Shown here: positions 51,073-64,000 of the stretch, piece after piece
Numbering within the stretch: the first letter of the stretch is position 1
Layout of the letters: the number at the start of each line of letters is the position of its first letter
NCBI RefSeq assembly: GCF_014839805.1
Contig: NC_051130.1
Coordinates: 9,424,001-9,488,000 of the forward strand
Direction: 5' to 3'
Length of the DNA: 64,000 nucleotides
Origin: Manduca sexta
Taxonomy: Eukaryota > Arthropoda > Insecta > Lepidoptera > Sphingidae
Translations under genes and position numbers: made by a program
Notes under the pieces: generated by a model
The model's input: the letters and a program-made list of their open reading frames with translations, nothing else
Told to the model about the DNA's origin: nothing
Database searches by the model: none

Positions 51073-54000
51073 CGCCGTACGACACCGCCAACAAGACACT
51101 GCACCACACTGTGAGTTGTATTTAACATCATAACGCGTCGCTAGAAGGACATATGCGAGATATAACTGAAAGGCATTACATTTGTAATTTGACTTTTATT
51201 TCTCGGCGATGAGAACTGAAATATGTTAGGAGTTAGAGGCAGGAATTCTATATTAATTGGGATGTGAAAAATACTTGTAAGGCATGGATACGGAGATACC
51301 CTTCTATTCATTTAAGATTTATTCTGATTGAAAATATTAGATATGTTATTTTCTAAGACGGTATTGAGAGTTTGCAAGTTTGACTTTCTTGTGTATTCAA
51401 GCACATTCGGCTTATAAATTAAGCCAATGTAAAAGAATGGTGATATATTTAAACACTAAATTCTCTAACATTCTAAGACAAAACTTCTAAATATGGCATT
51501 ATCAGCCATGTGCCTCAGTTCTCGTATTTTTTAATCTATAAAAATCGTTACACAGTATCCAGTTGTTGACCATTGAGAAATGATAGCGAAATGTAACTCC
51601 TCTGATCTCTTACTTAAAGATCTTAATTGAATGTCAGTAATAGATATGTCGAGCGGGTATCTTGATATTTGAAAAGTCGTCTTGACACTACCACTTAGAT
51701 TAATGGAATTGACTAAAAAAGTGGTCTCGATGCTAATCTCAATATGCCAATAATGAGTGTTCCTTATTCTAATACAATGTATGCCTTTTTTTTTACTTTC
51801 CTTTTTTCAATGATTTCTATGTTTTTGTTTCGTGTTGGATGCAACACTCTGAATAAATTGTCTGTATGTGCTAAAGGTACTGAGTTAAATAATTATTTTG
51901 TTTCAAGAATTGGTATGTCCGGGAAATAATAAATTATTTTTACACTAATTAATAATTTGGATTTATAAACATTTTTTAATACCATTAAATTTTATATATT
52001 GTCTTTAACAATAAAGTCTGTAATAATGTTCCTTCTATATGTCAATGTGTCAAAAATATAAAAAGGACATCTTGTATGACATTATATTAGTTTCCATTAA
52101 AAGCTCTAAGAGAAATATAAAGCCAGTTATACTCAAATTTAAGTAATGGCTCAAAAATAAATAATATGGTCAAAGAGAAAAAAAAAAACAAAAAAATATA
52201 TTTACAGCATACAAAATGCCTATAGTTGTAATTCCCTCGTTCCTAAAGTTCTATAAAAGTCTTCAAAAATCTATGGCTCACTAGAGTTATACATGTTTAA
52301 AAAATATCTGCAAAAATATTTTAAATCTTACTATAATAATCGTAGCGTTGTATTTTATTTATACAGTTCAACTGCTTATAGTTTTAATGTTTGCTTCTAA
52401 CAATAATTCAAGGAGACTTAATCTCTGAATTGATTAGCACAAGATTAAAAGAAGTTTGCATAGTGGCTAACGAGGGCTGGCCTCTTCGAGTTGAATGGAA
52501 TCAAGTCGCTAGTCTATGAAACTGCGTTCATTAAAAATACATTACACACTAGATTCAGGGCACTTGGATTCCGGTCTAGTCGACGCTAGCCTTGTGGTTC
52601 GCTTTGTTATCCTGTCTCTTCACGGCATATCAAGCCAGTGCCTACTCCCGCTACCTCCACACAATGGTTTTCAAAAGCTATATTTACAATGTTTTTTGCT
52701 GCCAAGCACTACTGCGAGTTTAAAATAGCGACCTCTACCAACATAGCATAAAGATGGCTTTTGGTAACTTGCTATTTTTGTAATTTTTCAAAAGATTTTC
52801 CTTACATTATTTGCTCAATGAAAGTGAGTACTAGAAATAAATAACAATTTTTATGAGTCATATTGTGAAATGGTGAGCAGCGATGACATTAAATATTATG
52901 AATTTAGTTCGCTTAATCGCCACACTATTGAGTTAGCCTTGAACAAAAGTAAAATTATATAGGGATACGAATATAATTGGTTTACCTTTCCATGACAGTA
53001 AAAATGTGTTGTTAAAACTGTTAATGGTTAATACTATAGAACCATTAATAATTTAAAACTCAAAAGTATTAGATTGATTGCCATATTTGATGCATTTAGT
53101 ATACCTGCCATCGTGGCGCGCCATCTTAACGAGTTTGCCATAGTTCTACCTCTTAAAAGATCCTAGTTAGGTAAATTTGAATTTAGAATACATAGCTTCC
53201 TATTATATCCCCAATTTGTAAGCCAGGCCTATGTGTGTTTCTATTAGGTTTAATTAAAACCATAGAGTTCATAATATGTATCATAGACAATGAAATATAA
53301 TGTGTAGTGTTGCGAACTCGATGAGTCGATTTTTTATATTTTTTTTTTTGATGTTTTGATCGTGCCTTTTAGATTGTCCCCCAATGTACTGAAATGTACG
53401 CAAGTTTATTTAGATAAGTGGAGGATGTACTTAAATTATTTTTTGACGGAACACCGATGTGTTATGATGATTTTATTTTACGTGCCGTAATGCCTTTTAC
53501 AGATTTAGTAATTGTGTATTATATAATTTAATACGTAATATGTATGGGAACGCCTTAAGTTTTGGATTTTTAAACGAAATACTTGATGTATACACAAGAA
53601 TATAAAGGCGACAGTAAGGCAATCAAGATTTTCCGAGAACAAATGTATAAACTTTCTATTCAAATAAAGGCATGAAGGAACTAGAAGCGTAGTAAACCTT
53701 TTCTAAAACTTATGTATAACGGTCTTCACTAATGTGATAAAATCTAACGTTATCACTTTTCTTAGAAGTTTAATTAATTTTATCAAGTATGCATTACGTA
53801 TTTATGTAAAATATAAAGGCCTGAAACACAAATGCTTAGAGCAGATGTCTTCCGCGTAAAGGAACCCACGAAAGCAATAAATATATTTAGGAAATTATTT
53901 GGCAACTTGTAGTTATATACCATAGTATTTCATTTAGAATTTGAATGTTTAGCTGTGTACATTATGTGGTTATGTAGTTGTATGTGGTTCGTGGTTTATA

Positions 54001-55436
54001 GGGGACCTTGTAGGTAAACAAATTCCATGTATTTTATGCCATAACTTCATATTATTTACAACCAAAGCACATTTTATACAGGATGGTTTACGTTGACGGT
54101 ATATAATTGTAACAATCCTTTTTACCTTAAAGTACAATTAAAATATATAAGTGAGATCTATCGAGCTCTTCGTTTAATCTGTGTGACAGAAACAGCAATA
54201 AGTATATAAAAAAATTAAAAATATATTTATATTAAATATTAGTATCTAATGTAATCGGTGTATGTAATGAGTAAATACCCTTGTGCAGGATAATCAAGTT
54301 TAACAGATATTGCAAGTGAAAAAAAGTTTTTTTTCTTAAACTATTGCGTTATACGTTGAATTTCCGTTTTTTTGCAATTAGTACTTTTTTAATTCTTATA
54401 ATGAAACTGGTATATAAATATTTAAATTGTTGAAAACCAAATGTCATACTGTTACACTTGATTACATTGCGCCTTAGTGATGTGGGAAAATGTTTGAAGT
54501 TGATATTGTATTGTAATATTAGGTCGATACGCACAAATTTTAATGTAGTGGTTATCGTGTACGGTGTGTCTGCAGTTTCGGGGATCAATCACTTGTGTGA
54601 ATTATTTTCATGGGTTTAGATAATGGTAAAGGGAATTGATTTTGGGCGTTTGGCTAAGGTGTACATGAAATTGTAACATTAAATATTCGATACGATATCG
54701 ATATACAGGCGAATTGTATGAATTATCGAATGGAAGGCAAATAAAAAATATGTCGATATTAATTTATTCTAAAGGCTATAAAGCGAGCCGAAACCGACGC
54801 CAGTGCCTTTAACCGAAGGGCCATCTTAAACTACATTTACGAATTGGCTTATCTGCTTGTAGAGGGGATAGAATAATATAAGAGATATCGATGTAAAACA
54901 GCTTAATTGTTTATTTGAATGTTGGGCAGGTAAAGTAATATATTTATAGTAAAGGAAAAGGCAGAATGTTTCAAAGTTATACCAGAACATTCATTGTTTT
55001 TTTTTAAACGGTCGTTAAAAATACTGGCCACTCTACACACACATATTTAGAATAAAAAAAAAAATTGTGGAATGGCACCACATTCCAAACTTGAAAATAA
55101 TCATAATCAAGTAATTTGTCCACGAAACCCATAAAGCTGGGTACAGCTGAGTTCCAATACCCCAGTGCAATAAGACAGTGTCAAAATAGGATATATTTTG
55201 TCGTATTAAAAGTATTCATAAGCGAATTGAGCTTTGCGGCACTGCCGGCGTCGACGCCTTTACATTATGTAAAGAGAGAAGTCTTTATGTCTTCTGATTA
55301 ATTTATTAATCCGTGGTTATTCGGATACACTAAGCCATCTTTTTTTAATTTTAAAGCGATATATTTGGAATAGTATGCTTAAGGTTTGTCTGATACTTGT
55401 TCAAATTGGGCATTACTGGGCATTTTAAAACATAAC

Positions 55437-55575
55437 ATCATGTCTCAGGTTGACGAGCGCAGTGAAGTGCCGCGCAGTACTTTGTATTTCAAAGTTCTGT
55501 ATGGTGTTACTACTGTTTATACTGTGGTCATATTGCTTACAGCAGGTGAACGGTTCATCTTCTCATTCACTGCAA
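55437..55575 (+). mobile_element. Family B SINE-like repeat, 3' fragment
   Basis: TGTCTCAGGTTGACGAGCGC, TATTTCAAAGTTCTGTATGG and TCATCTTCTCATTCACTGC match the 3' halves of the copies at 18571 and 63215, with substitutions throughout. Confidence 0.6.
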
Positions 55576-56109
55576 TAAAAAATCCAAGGTTTAAAGGGCT
55601 TTTGTTTATATGAAATAAGGTACATTTTACAATGCGGATAACAATAAAATGGAATTAGTGTATCCGAATATATACTTAAAACACACAGTGAATATGAAAT
55701 ATAATATAATATTTATATATATTGAACTTAAATATGTTTGATGACTTATTAAGGCACTATTTTTAATCTAGGTTCTAATTCTAGTCATTATTGTTTTGTA
55801 CAGTTATAGATTTTTTTTGTGTCTTACGTTGTGATTGGTGAAAATATTTTTTCTTCTATATGTTGTACGTTATGTAAAACTAAAATTTTGTTCATAAGAC
55901 TATCGCTCGATGTTTATCCTTACTGTTGGATTAATGTATTAGTATTATGTGGGAAGTATTTGCAATTGATACTGTAAAGACTACCAGATGAGGTGTGCAA
56001 AAATGTCCCTAAAATTTTTTAGATATAAATTTTATCAAAGATGATAATGGAGCAGTCACACTGATTTATACCAATACAAATAGTATAAAAAATGCATTTT
56101 GTGTCCTGC

Positions 56110-56215
56110 TCCCACTATGTCATCATCATCATCTGCCTTTGAAAGTCCACTGTTGAACTCCCGCCCCTAAAGATTCCAAGACTAACCTGTCAAAATCAGC
56201 TGTTATATAATGCCG
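56110..56215 (+). repeat. Degraded lepidopteran dispersed repeat
   Basis: CATCATCATCATCTGCC, AAAGTCCACTGTTGAACTCC and CGCCCCTAAAGATTCC resemble the very common moth/butterfly repeat tail around GTCCACTGCTGGACATAGGC. It is short and diverged, and nothing else is attached. Confidence 0.5.
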
Positions 56216-57300
56216 TGGCCTAAACAATTTCGATTGCATATATTTTTTATAACACCAATACTTGAACGCCCAACAGTTTTTTGTTAGTGTAAGGTATAAG
56301 ATCTTTTACCAATAGGCGGATAGTAAACAATGTTTAACGTAGTGGTTATTAGTGTTATGGAACAAATCCTCGTTGTTTATTAATAATGATTTGAATATTT
56401 ACTGTGGCCTAATTTGTCTCAAGTAGTGTAGGTTTTGTTTGAGGCGGTTGTAGGCGTGTTGCAGTGCGGGGAATGGGATAATGATCTTGAATGTATTGGA
56501 ATATAGTGAAGATTTGTTTTTATAGATAATAATATGTAAAAGTTGATGAAATGATATGGGCAGGTGATTACAATGAGTCAGTCTCGCCTCGAGATTAATA
56601 ATGGCAGAATGTACGAAATACGCTTGTTTTTATGTAATTGTGAAGTTAATGGATTTCGATTTTTTTTTATATTCGAATATATTGCACCACGAATGAAGTC
56701 TATTATTTATTTTATTGTGTTAAAATTATGCTTTCAATTATAAATTAATCTCGGGAACTTTTATCATTGAAACAATTACACAACACGTTAAAAATAGAAA
56801 ATATTTAATACATGAGATAAATGTGTGGTCTTGGCAAATCCTCCTCGCACTGTGGACACGCGCCTTTGTAATTTCGTTAAAAATCCAACGCACGAATTAG
56901 TGTACCTTGATAGTTCGTTGCCAGTAGTCAGTATGTTATAGAAATTGACGCTTAAAAAATTGTATTTAAATTTTAATATTTAATTAACATATTCCATAGT
57001 TTAGTGAGTTATTTAAGAGTATATTATACCCAGCGTAGGTGATTTGAACAATAATGCAAAGATTTATGAAAATTATTAAAATGAAAAAAATATTTCGTGT
57101 TTTTATGTACAAATGAGATGAAATAAATTTTATATGTTATATAATTGTATAAATTGTTGTAATTTTCGTTCGTTCGATATATTTATAAATACATGATGTA
57201 CCTATTTTGTTAATTGTAATAATTTATAACACCAAATAGTACCTTCGTATTTGTAATGTATTTTATGGAAACATGTAAGCGATGTGTAGAGGTTTTGTTG

Positions 57301-57306
57301 AATAAA
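57301..57306 (+). terminator. Poly(A) signal with GT-rich downstream element
   Basis: AATAAATGTC is followed by ATGTTGTTTTGTGTGTTATT, a textbook downstream element. It is the strongest poly(A) site after Ric, although 6.2 kb from the stop codon. Assignment to Ric is an inference. Confidence 0.45.
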
Positions 57307-57834
57307 TGTCATGTTTCGAATGTTGTTTTGTGTGTTATTTATATCCTTTGACACGTTGAGAAGACTTAACATATTCATGTGTAATGTAGGTAACTAAGGT
57401 CCTTTTTTATACGTGCATAGCAAAGTGAAACCACTGATGGTACATGGAGTGGGGACCAATAGAATGTCGACTGACGAGAGATGATTACCCCTCGGCAGTC
57501 GTTACAATTATGCCGGCCTGTTGAAACCGGATATGCACAGGCTGATCCTAACACGACACATTTACGTCGGCTACTATCGTGGGTTTTAACACCTTGTCGC
57601 TATCCGGATAGATATAAAATAAATTCCAAAAAAACAATAGCAATAACTTTGGAAGGGACATTACAGCAAAGATGATAAGATTGAAGGTGCAGTGGGATAT
57701 CTATTCCACGAAGTAATTGAAGTGTAATTACCTCTATGTAGAAAACAAATTACGAAGTAATTGTGCATTTCATAGCGAATTAATTAGAAATAACTGGTAA
57801 TGGAAACGCATTCTTATCGATTTCTAACATCTGT

Positions 57835-57965
57835 TTTTAATAAACGATCACAATCTTCGACCCGATCCTTAGAATAAACCAATTAAAATAAGTTCTCAAA
57901 AAACCTTCATTCTCATTAGTACATTTTCGGGATCGATCGAAAAATCAGACGATCGATACCTAATA
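57835..57965. mobile_element. MITE-like element, third copy
   Basis: GTTTTTAATAAACGATCACA and TTAGAATAAACCAATTAAAA match the copy at 20622. The right half is more diverged (TTTTCGGGATCGATCGAAAA). Confidence 0.55.
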
Positions 57966-58667
57966 TGGGCGATAATCGACACAGAATGAATTAATCTGAG
58001 GTTCACGTGTGATATACTTCCGATATATATAGCGTAATCCCTTTCTCCCACACGTCTATTAATAAAGGGTGTAAGAAATAACGACTGCGCGTTAAAGGGC
58101 CATCGATACGCGCCCTTTACGATCTGACCAAGTGTTCTCGTGATATCGTGATAAAGTTTTTCACGAGGCAAAGGGATGGAGGTATAAATCCTTATACAGA
58201 CGAAAGGGATAGAAGATATATTGAAGTAGGGCCAGTGTTGGCCGGTTTACGACGCTAAGTGCGTTGTTACGGAGATATCAAGTTTTGATATCAAAACAAC
58301 GTATTTGAAACTAGCCAGTTAAGGCACGGGGATATTTTTATAGCCCAAGCAGACACAAGCTAATGGTCAGCTTAATATTACGCGAGTACTGACTTTCATG
58401 AAATTTGACAATACTACGGGTCCTATATTTGAGGTTAAAATGCCTCCTTAGTCCATAATTTTTTATTTATTTATTGATTTACCCACATTATAACACCATA
58501 ACAGTTGATAGTAATGCGATGTTATACAAATTTAATTTTAATCATTTATTTCAATACATCTATGAGCCCTTTCAGTAAATTCTGACAGGTTACATATAAA
58601 TATATCCAAGTTCTGAAATATAGTATTAAGCAATCGTATGGCCCGTGACAAGGGCGCAAACCATTCA

Positions 58668-58704
58668 ACAATTCATATTTCCAAGAGTTGGAAATATGAA
58701 TTGT
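58668..58704. repeat. Perfect 17-bp hairpin with 3-nt loop
   Basis: ACAATTCATATTTCCAA (58668-58684) and its exact reverse complement (58688-58704) are separated by GAG. It is intergenic, 1.7 kb before the receptor guanylate cyclase start. Confidence 0.9.
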
Positions 58705-60422
58705 CCCTATGTTTTTATTTGATTAATTTCGTTACGTGTTGAGGACATTATTGTCTGAGACTAGCTGAACTTCACTGGTCGGTGTCATAAAATGCATGCC
58801 ACCGCTGATCCTGGCTTACAGGAGTTGTAGTGATATGTGTGAGGCGGTAAAGTCTGCAAAGGAGAAGGAGGGGCCATATTAATAATTATAATAAACCTCT
58901 TCTTCGAGTAGAATTTCAAGTCATTTAATGTATACTAATTAATAAACAAGTTTAAATCATCATTTAAGAGCGTGTTCCATGCTATGTCGGCGTTGTTTAA
59001 TAAATAAAACTCAGCTGTCAAAATTGGTTATACTTACTTACACTGTGACAAGATGTCAATTGAGCTGATGTAATCGTAATATTAGTTTATTACTTATATA
59101 GCGACTATCTTAAGAAGGTGATCATAATTAGACAGCGTCTCCATGAATACCGTGCTTTAGAGCAAAACTAAGTTGCATCTTTATAGCTCTAGGAGTACAT
59201 AATAAGCAGCTGCCTAATTATAATAATAAAACGCGATGTATAGTAATTAACACACTCAAATTCAAATTGTTGTTATTCACCTAAATATTGGCCTTAGGGC
59301 AAGAATTAAAATCTTGACTTCTACTTCGGCTCATTTAAATGTGCACTATAAATGTTATCTACTCTTTACAGCGACCAACTCCTTATATTAAAAAAAAAAC
59401 TTATATAAGCAAATACATCTTTTTCAATAAACCAAATTTTTCTTTTCACGAAACAAACTGTTTTTAAAAAGCAATCTTTGTGATAATAAACCTTATACAC
59501 ACAACAGATTCCTGTGTTTCGTAACAGAGAAATTTGCAAGTCGTTTAAGTTACGTATGCGCGTGTCGAGCTTTTATTGGCTACTTCTTTTCTTCTTTGAA
59601 TTTCTATTTACGTTACAAAAGGCAAAAGCTCATAATCCCCTGAGTTTTCTTTACTGAAAACCTTTGTGTAGATTTTTGTGTACATAATACATTGACGTAA
59701 ATTCAAACGACATAATATACATTCGAAATTGCGTTTTTAATTTAATTTGCACGAGACAATTACGAAATTGGTGTTATATTTTATTTCTAATTAAATATAC
59801 AGGACATTTTTACTATATTTAAATCATATTTTTAAAATATGGTAAAAATCGATATCATTTTTTAAGTATAATGGAAATCAACTCGACAACTTTAAAAATA
59901 TTTCCGTATGGAAACGTAAACAAAATATATGGTAGTAAGGAAAAAGTGTGTTCTTATATTAATTTTGTACAATTGATAACGATAAGAAATTGTTTAAATC
60001 TCAGTGTGTGTAAGCTTGGTAAGGGTTGTAAAGACTTGTTGACTGTCTCCGGGCTACAGAGTGCCACCCCTTTCAGAAGCTAGCGGTCAGTAGAGCCGTG
60101 TGTTGGCGGCAAACGCTCGCTTCACTCTCCGCGAAAAGGCGCGAAATATCTTGTGACGCGTGTTAAAGTTTAACGTAAAATTGAACGTTTTACTATTATA
60201 ATATTAATAATAAAAATAGGGGTTTTATTGTTTGCGATGTTTGATATAACTTAAAAAAACAATTATAATTTATCTTGTAATTCTAAAATTAAGTGACAAC
60301 TAACTTAACAACATACTTACTATTCAAATTTAGATTAGAATAATTAGATGTGAATTAAAAAAAGTTTTCTTAATAACAAGACTTCTGAAACAATATTCAT
60401 AACTGAATCTAAATTATAAAGC

Positions 60423-63128
60423 ATGACTAATAAGAAAATGCATTTCGTACAACTATCCTGCATGTTCCTGTTCTATCCGGTTTTGACCGGTTCCGTGTTG
60501 AACAAGACAGTGTATAAAGTTGGGGTGCTAATGGCGTCCCGGCTGGACTCCCCTTTCGACCTGGAGAGATGCGGTCCAGCGGTAGACCTGGCCTTGAACA
60601 AAGTTAATGAGAAGTTCCTGGCGCATCATGGCATTGAACTTCAGAAGGTGCAGGGCAGGTATGTTTTTTGTACTTTAAATTATAATGGTCAAAGGTATAA
60701 TACTGAGTGGTACTATTATTTAACTAGCTTTTGTTTGCGGCTTCGCAAGCGTGAAGGAGTTTTCCGGGATATTTTTGTTCCGACCTCCTTGATATAATAT
60801 ATCGTTATTGTAGGCTATGTGTTATTCTGAGGTATAAACAATATAACTGTAAAGTTTCATCCAAATCCGTTCTGTAGTTTTTTCGTGAAAGAGGAACAAA
60901 CATACATACATGCATACATCCATCTATCCTCCCAAACTTTTGCATTTATAATATTAGTAGGATTAGTAGGATTTGTCTATTTATTTAAAATAAGGACAAC
61001 CAGTAGTTGTTACGTTATAACTAGCTCCAATAAAATATAACAGCAATAATATGTTTAAATGCACAACATTTTAAGGTGTCACAGCATGCATTGACAAAAA
61101 AAATAACACCAGTATTAATATTAACTACATAAACCATTAAAGCGTACTTTTTTTTACAAAAAAAATGTTCATGTAAATTGTTTGAAAGCTATTGCCAAGC
61201 CGACGCGTGTAACGCCCAAACAAATAAAAGAAAGAAGGGAATAAACAAAATTGAAAAGTAAGTACATTATAATTATAAAATATTGTTCGATACTGGACGG
61301 CATCGTGATTACTATCGGATGCAGTGGAGAAAATACCGTGCCAGTAAAAATTAATATCGTCTTAAAGTCAGTGAATTCATCATAAGATTTCACTTACATT
61401 ATTATAAAATGCCGGCTTGAAGTTTAATATCATATTTAATATCTGTTAAACAACAAACTGGAGATAATTCAGTTCGAAACAAAGTTTATGAACAAAACGT
61501 TCAAATGATATCAAATTTCTTAGTGAAATAAGATGCTTTCGAATGTTGTATATACTAGAAGATGGGATTTCAAGTGAAGCCAAAATTGTGCGAACAAATA
61601 AGAGCTATCATTTTAAATTAACTTTCGCTATTTTATTTTATGGCACAAATACAGATTATAGAGGTTTTCGATAGATTATCTACTTTGAAATAATTAAAAA
61701 GCAGTGTTTGTTTTTAATTTAAACAATAATTTATATTTCAATAAATAATTTATTTGTGCGGATGTTATGATACGTAAAGGAGTTGTACCGAGTATATGTT
61801 TAAATTTATTTTTAATGACTATGGTATCTATGGGTACCAAGCATTTTTGTAACATGTAAATCTAAAGGTCATATTTAATATGGGTATTGAAGAACTCAGT
61901 CTGTTGGAGAATGCCTTGAAATATGCATAACAAAGCTCCTACAGCAGCCAGAGAGTACGCAACGATGCTGGTTTCATTTGTCAAATGGCGTACCTAAGAT
62001 ATTATATTGCTGTGAAGTTCTGAAACTTTTATTTATTTAAACTTACATAGTGTGTAGGCCAGCTGAAAGCCATAGGCATTGTCCCATATATATTATAATT
62101 TTCTTTGGCATTGTCTATCGACCAAGCTTTGTACTCGATAAACGATAAAGGTTTCCTATGGATAAAAAAAATCTCTAGTATTTTTTAATGGGAGTGAGAG
62201 ACCAGTGACAATAAGTAATGTTCGTTTGCCGTCTTTTTGTAAAAAATATTTTCATTAAAATTAAACTCTTTTTCGATTTTTATCGCGGTTTTTATGTTTT
62301 AATTTTCTCCCGACGTTTTTTACCTACCTACCTATCTTTTTTACCTTTAATATTTTACCAAAGACGTTGTGCGTATATAATTCATAACGAAAGTTAAGAA
62401 ATGAGTTCGAATTATTCTATTGCTAAGTTCAGGCGACCGCGTTTATAATTTCTAATTTACAATATCCATTAAAACGTAACGGCGTGACGTTTTGCGACAT
62501 CTCCAAACTGCCGCAGTTAAATTTGTCTACGAAAGTTTATCGTTTCGTCATATTTTATTGCCGCCTGAGGTTTTTTTAATTAAACAAAATCCTGTATATT
62601 TTTTTTATTGATTGACGAGTAAGTATCTCGCATGTTTGGTAAGCCACGACTACTATATTATATACTAGCTTATGCCTGCGGTTCTGCCCGCGTTATAAAG
62701 TTTTCTGGGATAAATATTTTCCTGGGATGAAAGTATCCTAAATCACCTAGGAGTATTGTAGCTTCCTCTTAGTGAAAAAAAAAAATCGATTTAGTTCCTG
62801 AGATAAGTGTGTTCAAATGAAACGTCGAACTCTTTAGATTTATAATATTAGTATAGGTTATACCTAATATGCCTTTGAATCAGCGGGTAAAAAATGAGTT
62901 GTCCCGAAATTTAAATAACACGACATTAGAAACTTTAACTATAATGTAAATGTACTTAACAGCTACCCATCATGTTCCGGGGCCGTGGCACCAGGGCTGG
63001 CAGCTGATATGCACTTCAAAGATGACGTCATCGCGTTCATCGGACCGGCGTGCGCGTTCGCCCTGGAGCCAGTCGCGAGGCTCGCGGCTTACTGGAACAC
63101 GCCGATCATCACCGGCATGGGCGACCAG
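60423..63128 (+). CDS. Gyc76C: Receptor-type guanylate cyclase, Gyc76C-like (first two coding exons, partial)
   Basis: Receptor guanylate cyclases have an extracellular ligand-binding domain, one membrane span, a kinase-homology domain and a cyclase domain that makes cGMP. Only the start is here: exons 60423-60658 and 62963-63128, joined in phase, then a GT donor, with the rest beyond the right edge. The start MTNKKMHFVQ is followed by a hydrophobic signal peptide (LSCMFLFYPVLTGSVL). Next come the first strands of the periplasmic-binding-like (ANF receptor) fold: YKVGVLMASRLDSPFDLERC, AVDLALNKVNEKF, then SYPSCSGAVAPGLAADMHF and IGPACAFALEPVARLAAYWN. The GPACAFALEPVARL type is closer to Gyc76C than to other insect receptor cyclases as I remember them. 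The family is confident, the subtype less so. The 2.3 kb intron contains two RTE-like tails. Confidence 0.8.
60720..60965 (+). mobile_element. RTE-like tail in receptor cyclase intron 1
   Basis: AACTAGCTTTTGTTTGCGGC, AGTTTTCCGGGATA, AGTTTCATCCAAATCCGTTC and CTTTTGCATTTATAATATTA form a complete tail ending in a short TAGTAGGAT repeat. Confidence 0.65.
62665..62860 (+). mobile_element. RTE-like tail, second copy in the same intron
   Basis: ACTAGCTTATGCCTGCGGTT, CTGCCCGCGTTATAAAG, GTAGCTTCCTCTTAGTG and TTTATAATATTAGTATAGG. It is close to the copies at 31637 and 45245 and ends about 100 bp before exon 2. Confidence 0.65.
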
Positions 63129-63214
63129 GTAAGTATTTGCATGTAATATTTGGTGAATGAGTCAAATTGATAACGTTTCATAGTAGCAGGTTTACTGGTG
63201 GTAGGTCTCTCAAA

Positions 63215-63500
63215 TGTGAGAGTCCGCCTGGATAGGTGTTATCGCAAAGAATATTACCGCTGCCAAGCAGCAGCGTGTAGCTACAGTTGTGTTCCGGTTT
63301 GAAGGACATTGTAGCCAGTATTACTACTGGAAATAATAAGTCTAAACATCTCATGTCTCAGGATGGCAAGCGCAGTGGAATACCATACAATACTTTTTAA
63401 TTCAAGGTGTTGGATGCTGTTTCTACTGTTTATGAGTGGTTGTATTGCTAAGCATCAGGCGTACGGCAAGCTCGTCTCGTCATTCAAAGCAAAAAAAAAA
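63215..63500 (+). mobile_element. Family B SINE-like repeat in receptor cyclase intron 2
   Basis: GTGAGAGTCCGCCTGGATAG, GTGTTCCGGTTTGAAGGACA, GCGCAGTGGAATACCATACA and CTCGTCTCGTCATTCAAAGC, ending in an A-rich run. It is co-linear with the copy at 18571. Confidence 0.65.
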
Positions 63501-64000
63501 GATTCATGGATGAATATTTTCCACCGGGCATTGCAGCTTCTAATCTTGGTACTGCTCGTAGTTTCTCTCTTAGAACAATAAACGGTCTTTAGTTTTTTGG
63601 GATAAAAGGTAGTAGTAGCTCATATGTCACAGACAGCACAATATTTCAGAACAACTAATGTATGTACAATATATATATACACAATCGTCTATTTTGTTTT
63701 AATTGTAGCTGCCTTGTAAAAGCTTTAAAATATGAACCTATGGTATTTTATGAGGCCGTTACTACAGCGCCCCGGAGACAGATTAAAGCTAAAAAGCTGA
63801 CAGAAACGGTTGAACGAATTTAACGAGCGAAAGCGTTTTGTAAACGTATATTTTATTGTTTTAGGTTGCGAAGCAAAATTTTTAATTAGTTTTGTCGTTT
63901 AATATTTTGATATTTTGTTTTATTCTGTTGATTGGAGGAGCAATGGGATCGAATCGTTTATGATTGTAAAATAACCGACATAACATAAGGTAAATTTCAT

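Larger units (their letters stand above)
51073..60422. other. 9 kb non-coding region after Ric
   Basis: I see no gene in this AT-rich stretch. The first part, up to a good poly(A) signal at 57301, may be a very long Ric 3' UTR, or it may be ordinary intergenic DNA. It holds a family B repeat fragment (55437-55575), a degraded CATCATCATC repeat (56110-56215), a MITE copy (57835-57965) and a perfect hairpin (58668-58704). The last few hundred bases should include the promoter and 5' UTR of the receptor guanylate cyclase. Confidence 0.55.

Noticed and set aside
63363..63581. 72-residue frame with a hydrophobic end in the receptor cyclase intron
   Set aside because: It overlaps the family B repeat, and the related copy at 18750 gives a different, broken frame.

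Overview
This is eukaryotic nuclear DNA from an insect, most likely a moth or butterfly (Lepidoptera). The inference rests on AT-rich intergenic DNA, exons joined by GT-AG introns, insect-like ortholog sequences, and families of short tRNA-derived SINEs, MITEs and RTE-like retrotransposon tails of the kind that fill lepidopteran introns. I cannot name the species. There are no bacterial operons, CRISPR arrays or phage genes. The gene models below were built by hand: splice sites were located, and reading phase was checked across every junction.

Layout, left to right. (1) 1-15731, minus strand: the N-terminal half of Rme-8/DNAJC13 in 17 exons, running off the left edge. The exon at the edge is tandemly repeated about three times. 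One intron holds a Ty3/Gypsy LTR retrotransposon that has landed inside a SINE and carries an internal inversion. (2) 17041-22420, plus: complete cytosolic seryl-tRNA synthetase, 8 exons, with a non-autonomous hAT element in intron 1. (3) 22421-26101: non-coding. (4) 26102-27301, minus: TSG101, an ESCRT-I subunit, in one exon. (5) 28124-29491, plus: ribosomal protein L12, 4 exons. (6) 29492-32496: intergenic, with repeats and hairpins. (7) 32497-40516, plus: MAU2/SCC4 cohesin loader, 12 exons. (8) 42959-43952, minus: a 182-residue protein I do not recognise, 3 exons. (9) 44803-47330, minus: a WDR91-like protein, 4 exons, that ends before any WD40 propeller. (10) 48139-51072, plus: the Ras-like GTPase Ric/RIT, 5 exons, followed by about 6 kb of non-coding DNA. 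(11) 60423 onward, plus: the first two coding exons of a receptor guanylate cyclase (Gyc76C-like), running off the right edge.

Three pairs are divergent and may share promoter regions: Rme-8/SerRS, TSG101/RpL12 and WDR91/Ric. Three genes (Rme-8, TSG101, WDR91) act on endosomes, but the neighbours mix translation, cohesin and signalling genes, so this looks like an ordinary housekeeping stretch and not a functional cluster.

I found no clear new molecular system. The items most worth a second look are the WDR91 homolog without WD40 repeats, the repeated Rme-8 exon, the rearranged nested retrotransposon, the small unknown gene and several near-perfect hairpins or MITEs.
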